Positions 51,506-61,002 of a DNA stretch of 64,000 nucleotides are shown piece by piece. The translations under genes were made by a program, and so were the position numbers. Numbering within the stretch: position 1 is the first letter of the stretch; every line of letters begins with the position of its first letter. The stretch is from Nocardia sp. NBC_00565 (lineage in GTDB: Bacteria; Actinomycetota; Actinomycetes; Mycobacteriales; Mycobacteriaceae). The stretch covers positions 6,448,001 to 6,512,000 of the forward strand of contig NZ_CP107785.1 of assembly GCF_036345915.1 (NCBI RefSeq). The letters are read 5' to 3'. Below the pieces are notes generated by a model. The model saw only the letters and a list, made by a program, of their open reading frames with translations, was not told where the DNA came from and made no database searches.

Positions 51506-52531
51506 ATGGGTGCGCCGCAGCCGATCCTCGAACCGCTGACACCGGCCGCGATCTTCCTCGTCGCCACCATCGACGAGGGCGGAGAGTCGGCAGTGCGCGA
51601 ACTACTCGCCGATCTAGCGGGTCTGCGGCGTTCGGTTGGATTTCGCGTGCCGGGTGCCGGACTCGTCTGCATCACCTCGATCGGCTCGCTCGCCTGGGAT
51701 CGGCTCTTCACCGGAGCGCGCCCGGCCGAACTCCACGAATTCCCGATCTTCGCCGGCGAACACCACACCGCCCCGGCCACACCCGGCGATCTGCTGTTCC
51801 ACATCAAGGCCGAAACCCAGGACGCCTGTTTCGAACTGGCGATGACGATCGGCGACCGGCTCGCGGACGCGGTGACCATCGTCGACCAGACCGTCGGATT
51901 CCGGTACTTCGAACAGCGCGATCTGCTCGGATTCGTCGACGGCACCGAGAATCCCGAGGGCGCTGCCGCCGCAGGCGCGGCGCTCATCGGCGACGCGGAT
52001 CCCGAATTCGCCGGTGGCAGTTACGTCATCGTGCAGAAGTACCTGCACACCATGCCGCAGTGGCGGGCGCTGTCGGTCGAAGAGCAGGAGCAGGTGATCG
52101 GCCGCACCAAGCTGGACGATTTCGAACTCTCCGATGCGGACAAGCCCGCGAATTCGCATGTCGCGGTGAATACCCTGGTGGATCCCGACGGCACCGAACG
52201 TCAGATCGTGCGCGCCAATATGCCTTTCGGCAGCGTCAAAGACGGGGAATTCGGCACCTATTACATCGCCTACGCGGCTACCCCGAGCGTCACCGAGACC
52301 ATGCTCACCCGCATGTTCGTCGGCACCGATGACGCCGCTTACGACCGCATCCTCGATTTCTCCATCGCGGTCACCGGCACGCTGTTCTTCACCCCGCCCG
52401 CCGACTTCTTCGACAACCTCCCGGATGCGCCCGCGGCCGAAGCGATCGGGGAATCCTTGTCGCCCAACGGTGTTGGCAACGGTAGTGGCGCACTCGGTAT
52501 CGGCACGTTGAAAAGGAGCACGCAGCAATGA
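51506..52531 (+). CDS. Dye-decolorizing peroxidase (DyP), encapsulin cargo
   Basis: A 341-aa heme peroxidase from ATG 51506. The DyP signature GFVDGTENPEG (catalytic Asp) lies near residue 145-155, and the proximal-His region is SHVAVNTLVDPDG. The last residues GALGIGTLKRS form the cargo-loading peptide (consensus LGIGSLK) that targets DyP to encapsulin. The stop overlaps the encapsulin start by 4 nt. DyP uses peroxide to oxidise bulky substrates; within the shell it probably protects the cell from oxidative stress. Confidence 0.95.
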   Translation: MGAPQPILEPLTPAAIFLVATIDEGGESAVRELLADLAGLRRSVGFRVPGAGLVCITSIGSLAWDRLFTGARPAELHEFPIFAGEHHTAPATPGDLLFHIKAETQDACFELAMTIGDRLADAVTIVDQTVGFRYFEQRDLLGFVDGTENPEGAAAAGAALIGDADPEFAGGSYVIVQKYLHTMPQWRALSVEEQEQVIGRTKLDDFELSDADKPANSHVAVNTLVDPDGTERQIVRANMPFGSVKDGEFGTYYIAYAATPSVTETMLTRMFVGTDDAAYDRILDFSIAVTGTLFFTPPADFFDNLPDAPAAEAIGESLSPNGVGNGSGALGIGTLKRSTQQ

Positions 52532-53328
52532 ATAACCTCCATCGCGAACTCGCGCCGATCACCGCCGAGGCTTGGACGGCGATCGAGGACGAGGCGACGC
52601 GCACCTTCAAGCGCCATATCGCGGGTCGTCGCGTGGTCGACCTGTCCGGCCCGCACGGCGCCGACTACTCCGCCGTCGGACTCGGCCGCACCACCACCAT
52701 CACCGCCCCCGACGAGGGCGTGCAGGCCCGCCAGCGCGTGGTCGCGCCGCTGGTCGAGCTGCGGGTGCCGTTCACGCTCTCGCGCGAGGAACTCGACGAT
52801 GTCGAGCGCGGCGCGAAGGACACCGATCTGGATGCGGTGAAGGAGTCCGCGCGCAAGATCGCCTTCGCCGAGGACCGGGCCATCTTCGAGGGCTACCAGG
52901 CCGCGAATATCACCGGTATCCGGGCGAGTTCGTCCAACGACCCGATCACGCTGCCCAGCGATCCGCGGCTGGTGCCCGAGGCCGTCGCCCAGGCGCTGAG
53001 CGCGCTGCGGTTGGCGGGCGTCGACGGGCCGTATTCGGTGCTGCTCAGCGCCGACCTGTACACCGCGGTCAGCGAGACCTCCGACCACGGGCACCCGATC
53101 CGCACCCATATCGAACGGCTCATTCCGGAGGGCGAGATCATCTGGGCGCCGGCCATCGACGGCGCGTTCGTGCTGACGACCCGCGGCGGCGACTTCGACC
53201 TGCGGCTGGGTCAGGACCTGTCCATCGGCTATCTGTCCCACGACGCTCAGTCGGTGCAGTTGTACTTCCAGCAGAGCCTGCAGTTCCTCGTCTACACCGG
53301 CGAAGCCGCGGTCGCGCTCGAGTCCTGA
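52528..53328 (+). CDS. Encapsulin shell protein (Linocin M18 / CFP29 family)
   Basis: A 266-aa HK97-fold protein. Family signatures are MNNLHRELAPITAEAWTAIE, RTFKRHIAGRRVVDL, VPFTLSREELDDVERGAKD, LSADLYTAVSETSDHGHPI and YFQQSLQFLVYTGEAAV at the end. Length and pattern fit family 1 encapsulins that form 24-nm shells of 60 subunits. Co-expression with the DyP gene through a 4-nt overlap means peroxidase and shell are made together. I recall M. tuberculosis CFP29 as the same arrangement. Confidence 0.97.
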   Translation: MNNLHRELAPITAEAWTAIEDEATRTFKRHIAGRRVVDLSGPHGADYSAVGLGRTTTITAPDEGVQARQRVVAPLVELRVPFTLSREELDDVERGAKDTDLDAVKESARKIAFAEDRAIFEGYQAANITGIRASSSNDPITLPSDPRLVPEAVAQALSALRLAGVDGPYSVLLSADLYTAVSETSDHGHPIRTHIERLIPEGEIIWAPAIDGAFVLTTRGGDFDLRLGQDLSIGYLSHDAQSVQLYFQQSLQFLVYTGEAAVALES

Positions 53329-53399
53329 GGCTCCGCCGGTCCGGAGACCGCCGCAGTATCGGAGCGACTACGGTGAGGGACGGTATGCGGGAGGTCGAG

Positions 53400-53930
53400 A
53401 TGACGATGGTGCGCGCGGGTGTGGTTCCGACCCGGCGGGCAATGCTGTACGGGACGCTCGGGATCGTGGTCACCGTGCTGGTCAGCGGGGCGATCGTCGC
53501 CGGCTTCGGGCTCAACCGGGTCTTCACCGGCTTGCTGGCCGGTGCGATCGCGGGGATCGCGCTGCTGGTCGCGCTGTTCGGCCGGGATGTCGTGGTGCTC
53601 ACCGACGGGGCGATCTATCGGCGCACGCCGTGGCGCGAATCCAGTATCGACTGGGATCGGGTGGTGGCGGGGCGGTTCACCCTCGACGAGCGGGCCCGCT
53701 GGTCGCTCGCGCTGGATCTGATCGGCGGCGACGAGCGCCACGGTGAGCTAGTGCTGTTGTCCATCCCGCCGGTGCGCCAGCCCGTATCCGGTGCCTACGA
53801 CATGCGCAAACGCGAGCAGGTCACCGAGATTCGGGCGATGCTACGGCGTAAGCGGGTGCCGGTGACGGTGCTGCCGGAGATCGCCGGTGCGCTGCAGACA
53901 CACTGGCAGATCGCGCCGCCCACTCGCTGA
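53400..53930 (+). CDS. Two-helix membrane protein with PH-like domain
   Basis: A 176-aa protein from ATG 53400, chosen for the GGGAGG 5 nt upstream. Two TM helices (about 13-40 and 42-60) are followed by a soluble domain [33 protein letters not shown], which resembles bacterial PH domains. The frame runs on upstream into the encapsulin gene, but that part is meaningless. Its role is unknown; it may be membrane association of the neighbouring stress proteins. A 56-bp gap leads to the TerD genes. Confidence 0.75.
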   Translation: MTMVRAGVVPTRRAMLYGTLGIVVTVLVSGAIVAGFGLNRVFTGLLAGAIAGIALLVALFGRDVVVLTDGAIYRRTPWRESSIDWDRVVAGRFTLDERARWSLALDLIGGDERHGELVLLSIPPVRQPVSGAYDMRKREQVTEIRAMLRRKRVPVTVLPEIAGALQTHWQIAPPTR

Positions 53931-53986
53931 TCCGGGGCCCGTCGAACGGACAGACAGGGTGTGCCCGGGTCGTATACCTTGGCAGA

Positions 53987-55495
53987 GTGTCGATGATGAA
54001 GGGCGCCAATGTCGCGGTGCCGATGTCTTCAGTCCGCGTCGAGCTGGGGTGGCAGTCGGGTCAAGGGGTTCCGGATGCGGATGCCTCCGCGCTGTTACTC
54101 GTGTCCGGGAAGGTGCGGTCGGACAACGACTTCGTCTTCTACAACCAGCCGAACCATCCGTCCGGCGCGGTTTGCCATGAAGGTAAGCGGCAGGGGCCGA
54201 CGGTCATCGATACGCTGTCGGTGAATCTGGCCCAGGTCGAACCGCAGATCGACACCATCGTGATCGCGGCGTCCGCGGACGGTGGGACGTTCGGGCAGCT
54301 CCACGGTCTGTATGTGCGGGTGCTCGATGCGGTGAGCGGTGCGGAGGCGGCGCGCTTCGATAGCAGCGGCGCGACCTCGGAGACCGCGTTCGTGCTCGGT
54401 GAGCTGTATCGGCGGCAGGGGGCGTGGAAGTTCCGTGCGGTCGGGCAGGGGTATGCGACCGGACTCGCCGGGCTGGCTACCGATTTCGGTATCTCGGTCG
54501 ATGATCCGGCGCCCGCGCCGCCGCCGCAGCAATACGCGCCACCGCCGCCGGCCTCACCCGTACCGCCGCAGCAGCAATACGCACCACCACCACCTCAGCA
54601 GCAGCAGTACGCGCCGCCGCCATCCACCCCATCTGCCGCGCAGCAGTACGCGCCGCCACCGCCGCCGTACACTCCGCCCGCGCCGCCGCAGCAGTATGCG
54701 CCGCCAACACCGACGTTCCCGCAGCCCGCACCGCAGCAGCAGTACGCGCCACAGCCGCCGACCGCGCCGCCCGGGTATCCGCCGAACCCGGTGTCGCAGC
54801 CGTACGGGCCGCCCAACCAATTTCCCCAGTCCGCGCCTCCCACTGGCGGGCCGGTCAACCTCAGCAAGGTCTCGCTGACGAAGGAAGCGCCGTCGGTCTC
54901 GCTGACCAAGCACGGGGCCACCTCGGGCACCATGCGAGTCAACCTGAATTGGACCATCGCGCAGACCGCTGGTGGTGGCGGGCTGTTCGGCCGCAAGCGC
55001 GCCAAAACCCTCGATCTCGATCTGTGCTGCTTCTTCGAGCTGGCCGACGGCCGGATCGGATCGGTTCGCGCCCTCGATCGTTCGTTCGGCGCGCTGGACC
55101 GTCCGCCCTTCATCCGGCTCGACCAGGACGACCGCACCGGCGGCAGCACGACCGGCGAGAACCTTGATATCAATCTCGACCACACCGCGCAGTTCCGCCG
55201 GATCCTGGTCTTCGCCTCGATCTACGAGGGCGCGAACAATTTCCAGGGCGTGCAGTCCACCGCCACGCTGTACCCGCTCAATTCGCCGCCGATCGAAATG
55301 ATCATCAGTGGCTGCCAAGACAACTCCCGTGACGTGATCCTCGCGCATATCGAGAATCTCAACGGCGACTTGGTCGTACGCCGCGACGGCACCTTCATCC
55401 GGCCGCCCTCGGGCGCACCAGGCGGCGGTATTCGCGAGATCGCCCGAATCTACAACTGGGGCTTCGAGTTCAAGGCGACCCGCGGCAAGGACTAG
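53987..55495 (+). CDS. Double TerD-domain stress protein, copy 1
   Basis: A 502-aa protein from GTG 53987. Residues 1-175 are a TerD domain ([58 protein letters not shown]). Residues 176-289 are a Pro/Gln/Tyr/Ala linker with many QYAPPP units. Residues 290-502 are a second TerD-like domain ([58 protein letters not shown]). TerD proteins bind calcium and are linked to tellurite, phage and stress resistance. The PGxV type loops are conserved. A paralogue follows 229 bp later. Confidence 0.88.
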   Translation: MSMMKGANVAVPMSSVRVELGWQSGQGVPDADASALLLVSGKVRSDNDFVFYNQPNHPSGAVCHEGKRQGPTVIDTLSVNLAQVEPQIDTIVIAASADGGTFGQLHGLYVRVLDAVSGAEAARFDSSGATSETAFVLGELYRRQGAWKFRAVGQGYATGLAGLATDFGISVDDPAPAPPPQQYAPPPPASPVPPQQQYAPPPPQQQQYAPPPSTPSAAQQYAPPPPPYTPPAPPQQYAPPTPTFPQPAPQQQYAPQPPTAPPGYPPNPVSQPYGPPNQFPQSAPPTGGPVNLSKVSLTKEAPSVSLTKHGATSGTMRVNLNWTIAQTAGGGGLFGRKRAKTLDLDLCCFFELADGRIGSVRALDRSFGALDRPPFIRLDQDDRTGGSTTGENLDINLDHTAQFRRILVFASIYEGANNFQGVQSTATLYPLNSPPIEMIISGCQDNSRDVILAHIENLNGDLVVRRDGTFIRPPSGAPGGGIREIARIYNWGFEFKATRGKD

Positions 55496-55723
55496 TGGCT
55501 GTCGTCGACAGCGGTCCGGCCGTCGCGCGGCCGGGGCCGTCCGCCGACGGGAAGGCGCTGGCCCACACTCGTGTGTGGGTGAAACCGGCCCGAGCGACGC
55601 GGAAACCGACACTCACCCTGCACCAGCGTGAGTCGAGGGCGTCCGAGAAGGACGGTGTTTACCGGCCCGCACTGGTTGGGAGACACGCTGTAGAGTCGCA
55701 GCCAACGAATTCGGGGGTACTCA
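55496..55723. other. Hairpin-rich spacer between the TerD paralogues
   Basis: Two stems stand here: CCGGCC-N7-GGCCGG (about 55516-55534) and CCCACAC-TCGT-GTGTGGG (55562-55579). The second copy has its own putative promoter further on. The stems may be a processing or termination site, but no T-run supports a terminator. Confidence 0.5.
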
Positions 55724-57055
55724 ATGTCGATGATCAAGGGCGCCAACGTCGCGGTGCCGATGTCCACGGTTCGAGTCGAACTCGGCTGGCAGGCCGGGCC
55801 CGGCGTGCCCGATGCCGACGCGTCCGCGCTGCTGCTCGCCGGTGGCAAGGTGCGCTCGGATAACGACTTTGTCTTCTACAACCAGCCGGGCCATCCGTCC
55901 GGGGCGGTGCGGTACGAGGGCAAGAACCGGGGCCCGTCGGTGCTGGATGTGTTGTCGGTCAACCTGTCTCAGGTCGAGTCGCAGATCGAGACCGTCGTGA
56001 TCGCGGCCTCCGCGGACGGCGGCACCTTCGGGCAGTTCCAGGGTCTCTATGTGCGGCTGGTGGATTCGGCGAACGGCGCGGAGGTCGCGCGCTTCGACAG
56101 TGTCGGTGCGACGACGGAAACCGCCTTCGTCCTCGGGGAACTGTATCGGCGACAGGAGAATTGGAAGTTCCGGGCGGTCGGACAGGGCTATGCCTCGGGG
56201 CTGGCCGGGCTGGCAACCGATTACGGGATTTCGGTCGACGAAGAACCGGCCCCGGCGCCGCAGGTCGCGCCGCAGGCTCAGCACGCCGCACCACCAGCCC
56301 AGCAGTTCGCACCACCAGCGCAGCAGTTCGCACCACCAGCCCAGCAGGCCGCGCCACCGGTCCCCCAGTTCCCGCCACCGGCCCAGCAGTTCGCACCACC
56401 GCCCGCCGCACCCGCACCGCCGATCAACATGAGCAAGATCTCGCTGACCAAGGAGGCTCCGGCGGTCTCGCTTACCAAGACCGGTGCCACCGGGGGCGTG
56501 ATGCGGGTGAACCTGAACTGGTCCTCCCCGTCGGGCAAAGGCATCTTCGGTAAGCGCAAGACCGGTGACACGCTCGACTTGGACCTCTGCTGCCTGTGGG
56601 AGCTCCAGGATGGATCCAAGGGCACCATCCATGCCATCGGCAATTTCGGATCGCTGACGAATCCGCCCTACATCCTGCTCGACAAGGACGACCGCACGGG
56701 CGGCAGCGCGACCGGCGAGAATCTCGATATCAACCTCGACCACACGGCCGACTTCCGCAGAATCCTGGTGTTCGCCTCGCTCTACGAAGGTGCGACGGAC
56801 TTCCGCGGTGTTCGAGCCACCGCGACGCTGTATCCGATGGGCGCCGCGCCGATCGAAATGAGTGTCGATGGGTGCACGAACAACTCGCGCCGCATGGTGC
56901 TCGCCCTCATCGAGAACATCAATGGTGAGCTCGTCGTTCGGCGGGAGGGCGTATTTCTGCCCCGCCCCACCGATCCGTCGATCTTTCTCAATCAGGCCGT
57001 CGATCTGGCCTACGGCTGGGGCATGAATTGGGTGGCTACCAGCGGAAAGTCCTGA
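55724..57055 (+). CDS. Double TerD-domain stress protein, copy 2
   Basis: A 443-aa protein from ATG 55724 that repeats the architecture of its neighbour: TerD domain 1-175, linker 176-233 with QQFAPPA repeats, and second TerD-like domain 234-443. The protein shares long stretches with copy 1, such as [20 protein letters not shown]. The shorter linker explains the length difference. Tandem duplication within the locus is the simplest origin. Function is inferred from TerD in general: calcium-linked stress resistance; no TerC, TerB or tellurite reductase gene is here. Confidence 0.88.
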   Translation: MSMIKGANVAVPMSTVRVELGWQAGPGVPDADASALLLAGGKVRSDNDFVFYNQPGHPSGAVRYEGKNRGPSVLDVLSVNLSQVESQIETVVIAASADGGTFGQFQGLYVRLVDSANGAEVARFDSVGATTETAFVLGELYRRQENWKFRAVGQGYASGLAGLATDYGISVDEEPAPAPQVAPQAQHAAPPAQQFAPPAQQFAPPAQQAAPPVPQFPPPAQQFAPPPAAPAPPINMSKISLTKEAPAVSLTKTGATGGVMRVNLNWSSPSGKGIFGKRKTGDTLDLDLCCLWELQDGSKGTIHAIGNFGSLTNPPYILLDKDDRTGGSATGENLDINLDHTADFRRILVFASLYEGATDFRGVRATATLYPMGAAPIEMSVDGCTNNSRRMVLALIENINGELVVRREGVFLPRPTDPSIFLNQAVDLAYGWGMNWVATSGKS

Positions 57056-57067
57056 TCCGCGAACGAT

Positions 57068-57733
57068 TCAGGACGGTGCGCGCCGCAGCAGTTCGCTTGC
57101 CGCGGCCCGCAGTTGCGCCACATCGCCGGACCAGCCGAGCATGCGCATGATCGCGTCCGGAATCGCGCGCTGCGCGGACGCGGGCGCACTGCCCTCGTCG
57201 GAGCGGATGCTGATCACCGTTTCGACGAGCCGGAACGGCAGACCCTCGGCGCCCTCGATACTCGAGCCGCCCGACTCCTCGATAACCGCCGCGGCCAAAG
57301 TTTCGTAGTGCCCGCGTAGTTCGTCGCGCCGCAGCCGGAAGGCGGCGAAGCGCTCGGTGCGCAACTCCGGAAGCAGGTACAGCGCACCGAGATTCCACTG
57401 GGCGGCGCAGAGTTGGCGCACGTCGAACAAGGCGAGCGCGTACAACTGGGTGTGCACCGGCTCCGACATCTCGCGCAGGCGTTCGGCGAGCGCCAAGGGG
57501 CCCGCGATGGTTTCGGCGAGCAGCGCGTCGAGGATGTCGTCCTTGGCGGCGAAGTGGTGGTAGAGCGAAGCTTGCCGGATCCCGACCGCATCCGCGACCG
57601 CGCGCGTCGAAGTATTGGCATAGCCGTTGGTGGTGAACAGCTCACCGGCGGCGTCGAGGATCTCGGCGCGCGGCGTCCGACCGCGACGAGGTCGCTGGTC
57701 GAGACGGGGACGGCCGGGACCGAGATTTGCCAC
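57068..57733 (-). CDS. TetR-family regulator of the urea carboxylase-type operon
   Basis: About 222 aa from GTG 57733, the first codon before the TetR region that leaves the two palindromes upstream untouched. An ATG at 57838 gives 256 aa but its codon lies inside a perfect palindrome, so I reject it. The HTH is TSTRAVADAVGIRQASLYHHFAAKDDILDALL. A TetR C-terminal helical domain follows (VIEESGGSS...). It is divergent from the permease gene. The effector may be the transported amino compound, urea, or guanidine. Confidence 0.88.
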   Translation of the reverse strand: MANLGPGRPRLDQRPRRGRTPRAEILDAAGELFTTNGYANTSTRAVADAVGIRQASLYHHFAAKDDILDALLAETIAGPLALAERLREMSEPVHTQLYALALFDVRQLCAAQWNLGALYLLPELRTERFAAFRLRRDELRGHYETLAAAVIEESGGSSIEGAEGLPFRLVETVISIRSDEGSAPASAQRAIPDAIMRMLGWSGDVAQLRAAASELLRRAPS

Positions 57734-57783
57734 GTCGCCATTCTGGCACCGGGTCCAGTACGGCCATCCGCCGCCGTAGCGTT

Positions 57784-57795
57784 CAGACCGGTCTG
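57784..57795. promoter_or_regulatory. Palindrome CAGACCGGTCTG, probable TetR operator
   Basis: A perfect 12-bp palindrome (57784-57795) of the AGACCGGTCT type common in actinobacterial TetR operators. It lies 51 bp upstream of the TetR start. Confidence 0.65.
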
Positions 57796-57828
57796 GTGGA
57801 TCCGAATACGTCAGCGCCGATGGTGAGG

Positions 57829-57848
57829 TTTCTGTCATTCGACAGAAA
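57829..57848. promoter_or_regulatory. 20-bp palindrome TTTCTGTCATTCGACAGAAA
   Basis: Perfect 8-bp arms with ATTC spacer. It is placed between the TetR and permease genes, 120 bp before the permease ATG. Such a long perfect palindrome in a divergent regulator gap is a strong operator candidate. Confidence 0.75.
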
Positions 57849-57967
57849 TAGCGGCAACGCAGAAGTTACCGGGGTTCCCGGAAGCGATACACGGGGGACA
57901 CCGTAAGCGCGATCGCGAACGCAAAACTGTCATCTGATAGGTATTGGCCGCTCGCGAAGGAACCCCC

Positions 57968-59509
57968 ATGGCCACCAAAGTCGATTCACTCGCCCCCGTC
58001 CTCCCACCGCCCGACACCAACCGGGACAACGCCGACCTCGCCGGCTTCGGCTATCAGCCGGTGCTACACCGCAAACTGGGCCGCTACGCCTCGTTCGCGG
58101 CCGGTTTCTCCTTCGTCTCCATCCTCACCACGATCTTCCAGTTCTTCGGCTTCGGCTATTCGTTCGGCGGCGCCGCCTTCTTCTGGACCTGGCCGATCGT
58201 CTTCGCCGGCCAGTTCCTGGTCGCGCTGAACTTCGCCGAACTGGCCGCGCGCTACCCGATTTCGGGCTGCATCTACCAGTGGTCGCGGCGACTCGGCGGC
58301 GAGGTCGTCGGCTGGTTCGCGGGGTGGATGATGGTCATCGCGCAGATCGTCACGGCCGCCGCCGCGGCCATCGCACTGCAGGTGGTGCTGCCATCGATCT
58401 GGAGCGGATTCCAGATCGTCGGCGACGATACCGCGCTCACCTCGACCTCCGGCGCCACCAACGCGGTACTGCTCGGCAGCATCCTGCTGGTGCTCACCAC
58501 GGTGATCAATGTGATCGGCATCGATCTGATGTCGCGGATCAATTCGATCGGCGTCACCGTGGAGATCGTCGGCGTGCTCGCGATCATCGCGCTGTTCTTC
58601 ACTCACACCGAGCGCGGTCCGGGCGTGGTGCTGCAGACCGATCAGGCCGCGCCGGGACCGTATTGGGCCGCATTCCTCGTCTCCGGTCTGATGGCCGCCT
58701 ACGTGATGGTCGGATTCGATTCCGCCGGTGAACTTTCCGAGGAGACGAAGAACCCGCGCAAGGTCGCCCCGCGCACCATCCTGACCGCGCTCTCGGTCTC
58801 CGCGCTGGGTGGCGGACTGCTGCTGCTCGGCGCGCTGATGGCGGCGCCGAGCCTGGACGACGGCTCGCTGTCCACTGAGGGCCTGGCCTATGTGCTCACC
58901 GCCAAGCTCGACAGTCCCGCGGGCAAGGTGCTGCTCGGCTGTGTCGCGGTGGCGATCACGGTGTGCACCTTGGCAATTCAGACCGCGGGCTCGCGCCTGA
59001 TGTTCTCGATGGCCCGGGATGGCAAGCTGCCCTTCGCCCGCCGGCTGGCCAGCGTGCATCCGCGCTACGGCACCCCGGTGCTGCCGTCGGTGATCATCGG
59101 TGTGCTCGGCATCGGCCTGCTCGTCCTCAACCTCGGCAATGCCGCGATCTTCGCGACGCTGGCCAGCGTCTGCATCGTGACGCTGTATCTGGCGTACCTG
59201 CTGGTCACGGTGCCGCTCCTGGTGCGCCGGATCAAAGGCTGGGACAGCGACGACGGCTCGCTGTTCAGCCTGGGGCGCTTCGGAATTCCGATCAACGCGC
59301 TCGCCGTGGTCTGGGGCATCGCGATGGCGGTGAACCTGGCCTGGCCACGCGCCGAGGTCTACACGCCCAATGGCGGCGGCTGGTGGATGCTCTGGGCCGC
59401 ACCGCTTTTCGTGCTGGTGGTGATCGGTGTCGGAGTTGTCGTGCACCGCGTCGTCAACACGGGGCCGAAGAACGAGGAGACCCTCGAACCCGCTGCCCAA
59501 CCCGCCTGA
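57968..59509 (+). CDS. APC-family permease of the urea carboxylase operon
   Basis: A 513-aa membrane protein with about 12 helices from ATG 57968 (GAAGGA 7 nt upstream). The APC fold is seen in ISGCIYQWSRRLGGEVVGWFAGWMM and in YVMVGFDSAGELSEETKNPRKVAPRTI. Permeases of this type adjoin urea carboxylase and UAAP genes and import urea, amides, amino acids or guanidine. Substrate specificity is not readable. It is the first gene of the operon after the TetR control region. Confidence 0.9.
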   Translation: MATKVDSLAPVLPPPDTNRDNADLAGFGYQPVLHRKLGRYASFAAGFSFVSILTTIFQFFGFGYSFGGAAFFWTWPIVFAGQFLVALNFAELAARYPISGCIYQWSRRLGGEVVGWFAGWMMVIAQIVTAAAAAIALQVVLPSIWSGFQIVGDDTALTSTSGATNAVLLGSILLVLTTVINVIGIDLMSRINSIGVTVEIVGVLAIIALFFTHTERGPGVVLQTDQAAPGPYWAAFLVSGLMAAYVMVGFDSAGELSEETKNPRKVAPRTILTALSVSALGGGLLLLGALMAAPSLDDGSLSTEGLAYVLTAKLDSPAGKVLLGCVAVAITVCTLAIQTAGSRLMFSMARDGKLPFARRLASVHPRYGTPVLPSVIIGVLGIGLLVLNLGNAAIFATLASVCIVTLYLAYLLVTVPLLVRRIKGWDSDDGSLFSLGRFGIPINALAVVWGIAMAVNLAWPRAEVYTPNGGGWWMLWAAPLFVLVVIGVGVVVHRVVNTGPKNEETLEPAAQPA

Positions 59510-59635
59510 CCGATGGTGCGCGGCGGTGGGCCGAATACCCGCCGCCGCGCACCATCCGCGCTCACCGCGGAGCGCAGTCCCGCTTCAGTGAGCGACAGCT
59601 CGGGTGCCCGACATATCGCACCGAAAGGATCAACG

Positions 59636-60385
59636 ATGACCAGCACAGCTTCCACTACTGGAGCGCGGGTGCACGCCCGGTCGCAGGCGGCGGCCGCCGA
59701 GATTGCGGGGCCGGAGCTGCCGGATGATGTGGCGGCGGCGAAGATCACCTTCGCGCAACGCATTCCGGCGGGCGGGTACGCGAATATCGTGCTCGGTCGT
59801 GGGACCAGGGTTCGGTTGCGTGATGTCGCCGGTGCCGCGTGCGCGCACGTTTTGCTGCTGCGCGCCGACGCGCCGTGGGAGCGGCTGAATGTCGCGGATA
59901 CGGTGAAGGTTCCGTGGCAGGCGTATGTGAGCATCGGGCATCCGTTGCTGTCGGATCAGGGGCGGGTGCTGGCCACCGTCGTCGCCGATACCTCCGGCCA
60001 CCACGACACCCTCTGCGGACCGACGGCGCAGGCGCGCGGGCTGCTGCGGCTCGCGGGGACCAAACAGGGCCTCGAGCCGCGGGATGTCGCGCCGACCGTG
60101 TCCTTCTTCCGCGGCGTCCGTGTCGAATCCGATGGCGCGCTGACCGCCATCGGCAGCGCGGCACCGGGCGCGTCGGTCGACTTGCTCATCCATCTGCCGG
60201 TGGTCCTGCTGATCGCCGACACCGCGCATCCACTCGACGACCGCGCCGCGACGGATCTCGACATCGTCGCCTGGTCTGCACCGGAAGAGCTTGCCGCGCA
60301 GCATAATTCCGATCCGGAGTACCTGCGGGCCGTGCAGAACACCGAACAGGCCTGGACGGCCGCGACTCTGGAGGTAGGGGCATGA
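59636..60385 (+). CDS. Urea carboxylase-associated protein 2 (DUF1989)
   Basis: A 249-aa protein from ATG 59636 with GAAAGGA upstream. It has the DUF1989 pattern IPAGGYANIVLGRGTRVRLRDVAGAACAHVLLL and the conserved GHPLLSDQGRVLATVV and HHDTLCGP segments. UAAP2 is found with urea carboxylase and its permease; it is thought to be a carboxylase partner, and its biochemistry is poorly known. It overlaps UAAP1 by 4 nt (ATGA). Confidence 0.92.
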   Translation: MTSTASTTGARVHARSQAAAAEIAGPELPDDVAAAKITFAQRIPAGGYANIVLGRGTRVRLRDVAGAACAHVLLLRADAPWERLNVADTVKVPWQAYVSIGHPLLSDQGRVLATVVADTSGHHDTLCGPTAQARGLLRLAGTKQGLEPRDVAPTVSFFRGVRVESDGALTAIGSAAPGASVDLLIHLPVVLLIADTAHPLDDRAATDLDIVAWSAPEELAAQHNSDPEYLRAVQNTEQAWTAATLEVGA

Positions 60386-61002
60386 CCTCGGCACCGACGC
60401 GCACCATCGTGCTCGACGAAACCGTTCCCGCCCGCGCGCCCTGGTCGACGGTGGTCCGCGCGGGTGACCAACTCGACATCATCGACCTGCACGGCAATCA
60501 GGCGGTGGACTGCCTGCTGTACGCCGCCGCCGACCACACCGACCGCTACAGCGCACAGGCCACCATCACCGCGCAGCGCAATATCTTTCTCGGCACCGGC
60601 AGCGTGCTGCTGACCGACGCGGGTACCGCGTTGATGACCGTGGTCGCCGATGAGGTCGGCAACCACGACACCATCGCGGGCGCCTGCTCCCAGGAGTCCA
60701 ATACGCTGCGCTACGGCCACCACACCGCGCACCAGCACGCCTGCGTGGAGAACTTCCTGGCCGAAGCGCTGAAATGGGGTCTGGGCAAACGGGATCTGGT
60801 CTCGAATATCAACTGGTTCATGAATGTGCCGGTGGAGGCCGACGGCACGCTCGGCATCGTCGACGGATTGTCCGCTCCGGGCAAGAAAGTCACCCTGCGC
60901 GCCGAGATCGACACGCTCGTGCTGGTGTCGAACTGCCCGCAGATCAACAACCCCTGCAATGGTTTCGATCCCACGCCGGTGCGGATGGTGGTGACCCGAT
61001 GA
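60382..61002 (+). CDS. Urea carboxylase-associated protein 1 (DUF1989)
   Basis: A 206-aa DUF1989 protein, the second member of the pair. Conserved parts are GDQLDIIDLHGNQAVDCLLYAA, GNHDTIAGACSQESNTLRYG and SNINWFMNVPVEADGT, with the invariant CPQINNPCNGFDPTP. UAAP1 and UAAP2 together accompany urea carboxylase and are thought to assist with substrate or intermediate. Its stop overlaps the carboxyltransferase gene by 4 nt. Confidence 0.94.
   Translation: MTSAPTRTIVLDETVPARAPWSTVVRAGDQLDIIDLHGNQAVDCLLYAAADHTDRYSAQATITAQRNIFLGTGSVLLTDAGTALMTVVADEVGNHDTIAGACSQESNTLRYGHHTAHQHACVENFLAEALKWGLGKRDLVSNINWFMNVPVEADGTLGIVDGLSAPGKKVTLRAEIDTLVLVSNCPQINNPCNGFDPTPVRMVVTR

Noticed and set aside
57849..57967. 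Guanidine (ykkC) riboswitch before the permease gene
   Set aside because: There is a CCGGG-GTT-CCCGG hairpin and an ACACGGGGG stretch, but not the conserved guanidine-I core. A covariance model search would be decisive.
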